Positions 6,178 to 9,662 of a stretch of 9,662 nucleotides of DNA are shown here, in pieces. Made by a program: the position numbers and the translations under genes. The stretch is taken from assembly GCA_003537695.1 (NCBI GenBank), contig DPRC01000086.1:456-10117 (forward strand), in the 5' to 3' direction. Position 1 is the stretch's first letter. Each line of letters starts with the position of its first letter. This DNA comes from Polaribacter sp. GTDB taxonomy: Bacteria > Bacteroidota > Bacteroidia > Flavobacteriales > Flavobacteriaceae. The notes below the pieces were generated by a model. It was not told where the DNA came from. It saw nothing but the letters and a program-made list of their open reading frames with translations, and searched no databases.

Positions 6178-6259
6178 GTTGCTACCTATAATTTTATTCA
6201 AGTTTAGTAGCAACACTAGTTCAAGTATTATCCACTTCATAAAATATTCAGATACCAAG

Positions 6260-6290
6260 TTGTTTTAATCATTTTTCGGCATTATTTTCG
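6260..6290 (+). promoter_or_regulatory. Probable promoter of the peptidase-transporter operon
   Basis: A TTG at 6260-6262 and TATTTTCG at 6283-6290 are separated by 20 bp. This resembles the Bacteroidota -33/-7 arrangement (TTG, about 19 bp, TAnnTTTG) with one mismatch in the -7 element. The predicted start near 6296 gives a leader of about 22 nt before the ATG at 6319. Confidence 0.45.
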
Positions 6291-6318
6291 TAAACTTGAC
6301 AAACTTTTATTAAAATAT

Positions 6319-8547
6319 ATGCGCTTAATCAAACAATTCCTCATTTTAGCAACGATTACCCTATTCATTCGCTGTCAAGAAAACACTACAACCTCCCCTA
6401 ATTACAGCACAGGAACTAAAGAGATTAGCTTAACGGAGATTTGGGACGGCACTTTTTCTACGAAAAGAATGAATGCTCTAAATGCCATGAATGGCGATTT
6501 TTATTCTTTATTAAACACCGACAGTGCTGGAAATTCTACGGTAGACAAATACAGTTACAAAACCTTAAAAAAAACAGAAACCATCGTCAACAGTAGGGAT
6601 TTAGAAGGCCTAGAAGGGTTTTCATCCTACCGTTTTAATGCAGATGAATCTTCTGTGATTTTAGGTACCAATTTTAAAAAAATATACCGACATTCTTTTA
6701 CAGGAAGTTTTTATCACTATAATGTTCGCACTAAAAAACTGCATTTAATCGGAAAAGATATTCAAGAGCCTACTTTTTCTCCCAAGGGCGAAAAAATAGC
6801 ATTTGCTAAAAAGAATAACCTTTTCATCTTAAATTTAACCACTGGGAATACCGTAACTCAAGTTACAAAAGACGGCACAACCAATCACATTATAAACGGA
6901 ATTACAGACTGGGTGTATGAGGAAGAATTTGCTTTCGTCCGTGCTTTTGAATGGAGTAAAAACGGCAACTATTTAGCCTTTTTACGTTTTAATGAAAGTA
7001 AAGTACCCACCTTCTCCATGGACCTTGTCGGAAAAAACAATTATCCACAACAGCAGGTTTTTAAATATCCCAAAGCAGGCGAAAAAAATGCGCGCGTTAC
7101 CTTGCATGTATTTAACTGTGCTTCTAAAAAAACAAATAAAGTTTCTTTGGGTGCTTATGAATATATCCCAAGAATAAAATGGTCTAACGCCGCAAATATT
7201 CTAGTTGCCACAACACTCAATCGCCACCAAAACAATTTAAAATTGCACAAAGTAGCTGTTGTAAAAAACAAAGTTACTACCCTTCTAAATGAAACCGATG
7301 CCGCCTATCTAAACATTACAGATAATCTCACGTTTTTAAATGACAATAGCTTTATTTGGACGAGTGAAAAAGACGGATACAATCATATTTATCACTATGA
7401 TTTTTCAGGAAAATTAATCAATCAGATTACTAATGGAAAATGGGAAGTAACCAACTATTACGGATATGATAAAAAGAAAAAAACCGTTTACTACCAATCT
7501 GTAGAAAATGGGAGCATCAATAGAGGCGTATATTCTATTGATTTAGATGGTAATAACAAAAAATTATTAAGCAATCCAAAAGGAACGAACACTGCCTCTT
7601 TTAGCAGAAACCTTCATTACTTTATAAACACGCATGCCTCCTCGGAAATCCCACCCATTTACTCTTTATATAGTGCTGAAGGAGAAATGCTGCAAATAAT
7701 TAAAGACAATAGAACACTGAAAGAAAATTTATCAGAATACAAAATCAGTAAAAAAGAATTTTCTACGATCATCATCAATGGAAATGAATTAAACATGTGG
7801 ATGGTAAAGCCTGCAAATTTTGATGCTAATAAAAAATATCCTTTGCTGTTATTTCAATATTCTGGACCAGGTTCGCAGAAAGTGGCTAATAAATGGAATG
7901 ACAGTAATGATTACTGGCACAATATGTTAGCACAGAAAGGAATGATTATCGCCTGTGTAGATGGAAGAGGAACCGGTTTTAAAGGAAGTGATTTTAAGAA
8001 ATCTACGTATTTAAATCTTGTGAAATATGAAACGGAAGATCAAATAGCCGTCGCAAAAAAGCTATCAAAACGCAGGTATATTGATAAAAATCATATTGGT
8101 ATTTGGGGTTGGTCTTTTGGAGGACATATGAGTACCAATGCCCTTTTAAAAGGAAGTGATATATTTACCACCGCAATTGCCGTTGCTCCGGTAACTTCTT
8201 GGCGTTTTTATGATACGGTGTATACCGAACGTTTTTTAAGAACTCCCCAGGAAAACCCTGAAGGTTATGACGAAAACTCCCCTATAAATTATGCAGAGAA
8301 ACTAAAAGGAAATTATTTATTAGTGCATGGTACTGGAGATGATAATGTACATGTACAAAATAGCTATCGGATGATAAACGCATTAATTAAAGCGAACAAA
8401 CAATTTGATATGTTTATTGTTCCGGACAGGACGCACTCAATTTATAAAGGAAAAAATATGCGCTTGAACCTATATACAAAAATGACTAATTTTATAGCAT
8501 TGCATTTAATCAATAAATCGAATATATCAACTAACATAAAAGAATAG
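6319..8547 (+). CDS. Dipeptidyl peptidase IV-type S9 family serine peptidase
   Basis: This 742-residue protein has the two-domain layout and length of dipeptidyl peptidase IV, which removes N-terminal dipeptides, typically after Pro or Ala. A hydrophobic N-terminus (residues 4-18) indicates export. It ends FIRC at Cys19, a poor lipobox because of Arg before the Cys, so lipoprotein versus cleaved or anchored export is uncertain. The beta-propeller domain (about 35-480) carries the DWVYEEEF motif, with E202 and E203 matching the glutamates that bind the substrate N-terminus. The alpha/beta-hydrolase domain (about 485-735) has YSGPGSQ (Y514, oxyanion hole), the nucleophile S599 in GWSFGG, D674 in HGTGDDNVH and H706 in DRTHS. 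The whole catalytic set is present, so it should be active, probably in the periplasm. The neighbouring peptide transporter, 6 bp downstream, fits its products. Confidence 0.95.
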   Translation: MRLIKQFLILATITLFIRCQENTTTSPNYSTGTKEISLTEIWDGTFSTKRMNALNAMNGDFYSLLNTDSAGNSTVDKYSYKTLKKTETIVNSRDLEGLEGFSSYRFNADESSVILGTNFKKIYRHSFTGSFYHYNVRTKKLHLIGKDIQEPTFSPKGEKIAFAKKNNLFILNLTTGNTVTQVTKDGTTNHIINGITDWVYEEEFAFVRAFEWSKNGNYLAFLRFNESKVPTFSMDLVGKNNYPQQQVFKYPKAGEKNARVTLHVFNCASKKTNKVSLGAYEYIPRIKWSNAANILVATTLNRHQNNLKLHKVAVVKNKVTTLLNETDAAYLNITDNLTFLNDNSFIWTSEKDGYNHIYHYDFSGKLINQITNGKWEVTNYYGYDKKKKTVYYQSVENGSINRGVYSIDLDGNNKKLLSNPKGTNTASFSRNLHYFINTHASSEIPPIYSLYSAEGEMLQIIKDNRTLKENLSEYKISKKEFSTIIINGNELNMWMVKPANFDANKKYPLLLFQYSGPGSQKVANKWNDSNDYWHNMLAQKGMIIACVDGRGTGFKGSDFKKSTYLNLVKYETEDQIAVAKKLSKRRYIDKNHIGIWGWSFGGHMSTNALLKGSDIFTTAIAVAPVTSWRFYDTVYTERFLRTPQENPEGYDENSPINYAEKLKGNYLLVHGTGDDNVHVQNSYRMINALIKANKQFDMFIVPDRTHSIYKGKNMRLNLYTKMTNFIALHLINKSNISTNIKE

Positions 8548-8553
8548 TAAAAT

Positions 8554-9662
8554 ATGAATGACCTAGTAAAACAATCACATGAAAAAGAGCTTTTTGGACA
8601 TCCCGTAGGCTTGTATGTATTATTTTTTGTTGAAATGTGGGAACGCTTCTCTTATTATGGAATGCGCGCTATTTTAACCTTATATCTTGCGGCACCTATT
8701 ATTCTTGGTGATCCACAGTCTGGTTTTGGCTGGTCTAATGGAGAAACACTTTCTTTTTATGGTACTTATACCATGTTTGTATACCTCACCTCTATTCCTG
8801 GAGGCTGGATTGCAGATAAGTTTATTGGTCAGAAAAAAGCAGTGATGTTAGGGGGGATTTTACTTTGTATTGGACACAGTATTTTAGCTGTGGATGCGCA
8901 ATGGGCCTTTTTTACAGGACTTATTTTTATTGTGATTGGTGTTGGATTTCTAAAACCAAACATTTCTACGATGGTTGGAGGCTTGTACAAGCAAGGCGAT
9001 GACAGAAGAGATAAAGGATTCTATGTTTTTTATATTGGTATTAATTTAGGCGCTTTTTTGGGTGCCCTAATCGTAGGAGCTGTTGCCGCTGAATATGGCT
9101 GGCATTACGGTTTTGGTTTGGCTGGAATAGGAATGGCATTGGGTCAAATAGTATATATGTATGGTATAAAATACTTAGGAACAGTTGGTGATTTTATAGG
9201 AAACTCGGACTCCCCCAATAAAGATCTTTTAAAAAAGCCTTTAAATAAAGTTGAAAAAGATAGAATGTTGGTGATGTTCTTATCTTTTTTAATCATCATC
9301 GTATTTTGGGGTGCATTTGAACAAGCTGGTGGCTTAATGAGTCTCTACACGGAACAAAAAACAAACAGAGTACTCTCGTTTTCTTTACCTTTTATTGGAA
9401 ATGAAATTCCTGCGGCTGTCTTCCAATCTATCAATGCATTTTTTATTATTGTTTTAGGAACTGCTGTTGGAAGTTTCTGGCACAAGTGGAAAAATAAAGG
9501 AAAAGAATCGTCTTCCTTATTTAAGATGGCTATTGGAGTTATCATAATGGCTTTTGGTTTTCTATTTATGAGCAAAGCAGCCTCTGAAATCTTAATGAAT
9601 GGTGATGAAGTAGCAGAGAAATCAGCAATGATCTGGTTGGTTTTAGCATATCTATTTCATAC
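8554..9662 (+). CDS. POT/PTR2-family peptide transporter (3' end outside window)
   Basis: At least 369 residues are encoded, and the frame is open to the end of the window. It matches the proton-dependent oligopeptide transporter family of the major facilitator superfamily, inner-membrane importers of di- and tripeptides. Residues 14-37 contain the family's proton-coupling motif E27-x-x-E30-R31 at the start of helix 1. Further signatures are GGWIADKFIGQKKAV (loop 2-3), GFLKPNIS in helix 4 and the PTR2 signature FYIGINLGAFLGALI in helix 5. A charged cytoplasmic loop is followed by VFWGAFEQAGG in helix 7. Several more hydrophobic helices run to the edge. The ATG lies 6 bp after the peptidase stop in an A-rich context, so the two are surely co-transcribed. 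Bacteroidota members are typically about 500 residues or more, so a substantial C-terminal part is missing. Confidence 0.95.
   Translation, partial: MNDLVKQSHEKELFGHPVGLYVLFFVEMWERFSYYGMRAILTLYLAAPIILGDPQSGFGWSNGETLSFYGTYTMFVYLTSIPGGWIADKFIGQKKAVMLGGILLCIGHSILAVDAQWAFFTGLIFIVIGVGFLKPNISTMVGGLYKQGDDRRDKGFYVFYIGINLGAFLGALIVGAVAAEYGWHYGFGLAGIGMALGQIVYMYGIKYLGTVGDFIGNSDSPNKDLLKKPLNKVEKDRMLVMFLSFLIIIVFWGAFEQAGGLMSLYTEQKTNRVLSFSLPFIGNEIPAAVFQSINAFFIIVLGTAVGSFWHKWKNKGKESSSLFKMAIGVIIMAFGFLFMSKAASEILMNGDEVAEKSAMIWLVLAYLFH

Noticed and set aside
6028..6258. Minus-strand 76-residue ORF overlapping the SPFH 3' end
   Set aside because: It reads through the strong terminator hairpin and the antisense of the conserved SPFH C-terminus, which is not expected of a real gene.
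9345..9575. Minus-strand 76-residue ORF inside the transporter
   Set aside because: It is a shadow of the POT transporter frame, which continues open with hydrophobic helices through this stretch.

Overview
The window looks like chromosomal DNA from a marine-type member of the Flavobacteriaceae (Bacteroidota; Polaribacter/Tenacibaculum-like). The evidence is AT-rich DNA, starts preceded by A-rich stretches rather than Shine-Dalgarno sequences, -7 elements of the Bacteroidota form TAnnTTTG, and gene families typical of that group (GYDIA-type GHMP kinase, class II HMG-CoA reductase, prohibitin-like lipoprotein, DPP IV plus POT transporter). I cannot name the genus from sequence alone. No tRNA, rRNA, CRISPR array, insertion sequence or phage gene was seen.

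Left part (1-821). A tail of a possible plus-strand gene ends at 52 and converges on a minus-strand pair across a bidirectional hairpin terminator (67-100). The pair is a MazG-like nucleotide pyrophosphohydrolase (351-677) followed immediately by a small two-helix membrane protein of unknown function (102-350). A perfect -7 element lies just upstream.

Central minus-strand block (822-5002). In transcription order it holds class II HMG-CoA reductase, a GYDIA-family GHMP kinase, a HI0933/BaiN-type flavoprotein and a peroxiredoxin-like thioredoxin-fold protein. The first three are 35-51 bp apart and probably form one operon. HMG-CoA reductase makes mevalonate. The adjacent kinase has GHMP motifs, including GSGYDIA, which resembles the corresponding segment of phosphomevalonate kinases, so it is a good candidate for the next-but-one step of the mevalonate route. 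This is the most interesting functional hypothesis in the window.

Divergent region and right part (5003-9662). A 317-bp AT-rich intergenic region with inverted repeats and repeated ATTCAT/ATGAAT hexamers separates the minus block from a plus-strand SPFH/prohibitin-like lipoprotein (5320-6114), which ends at a clear terminator (6143-6177). A separate promoter then drives a dipeptidyl peptidase IV-type S9 protease (6319-8547) and, 6 bp later, a POT/PTR2 proton-coupled peptide transporter that runs off the window. The last two fit together as an exported enzyme releasing dipeptides and an inner-membrane importer taking them up.

Overall this is housekeeping and peptide-nutrition DNA. I found no convincing new multi-gene system. 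The points worth following are the kinase assignment, the structured intergenic region and the uncharacterised small membrane protein.
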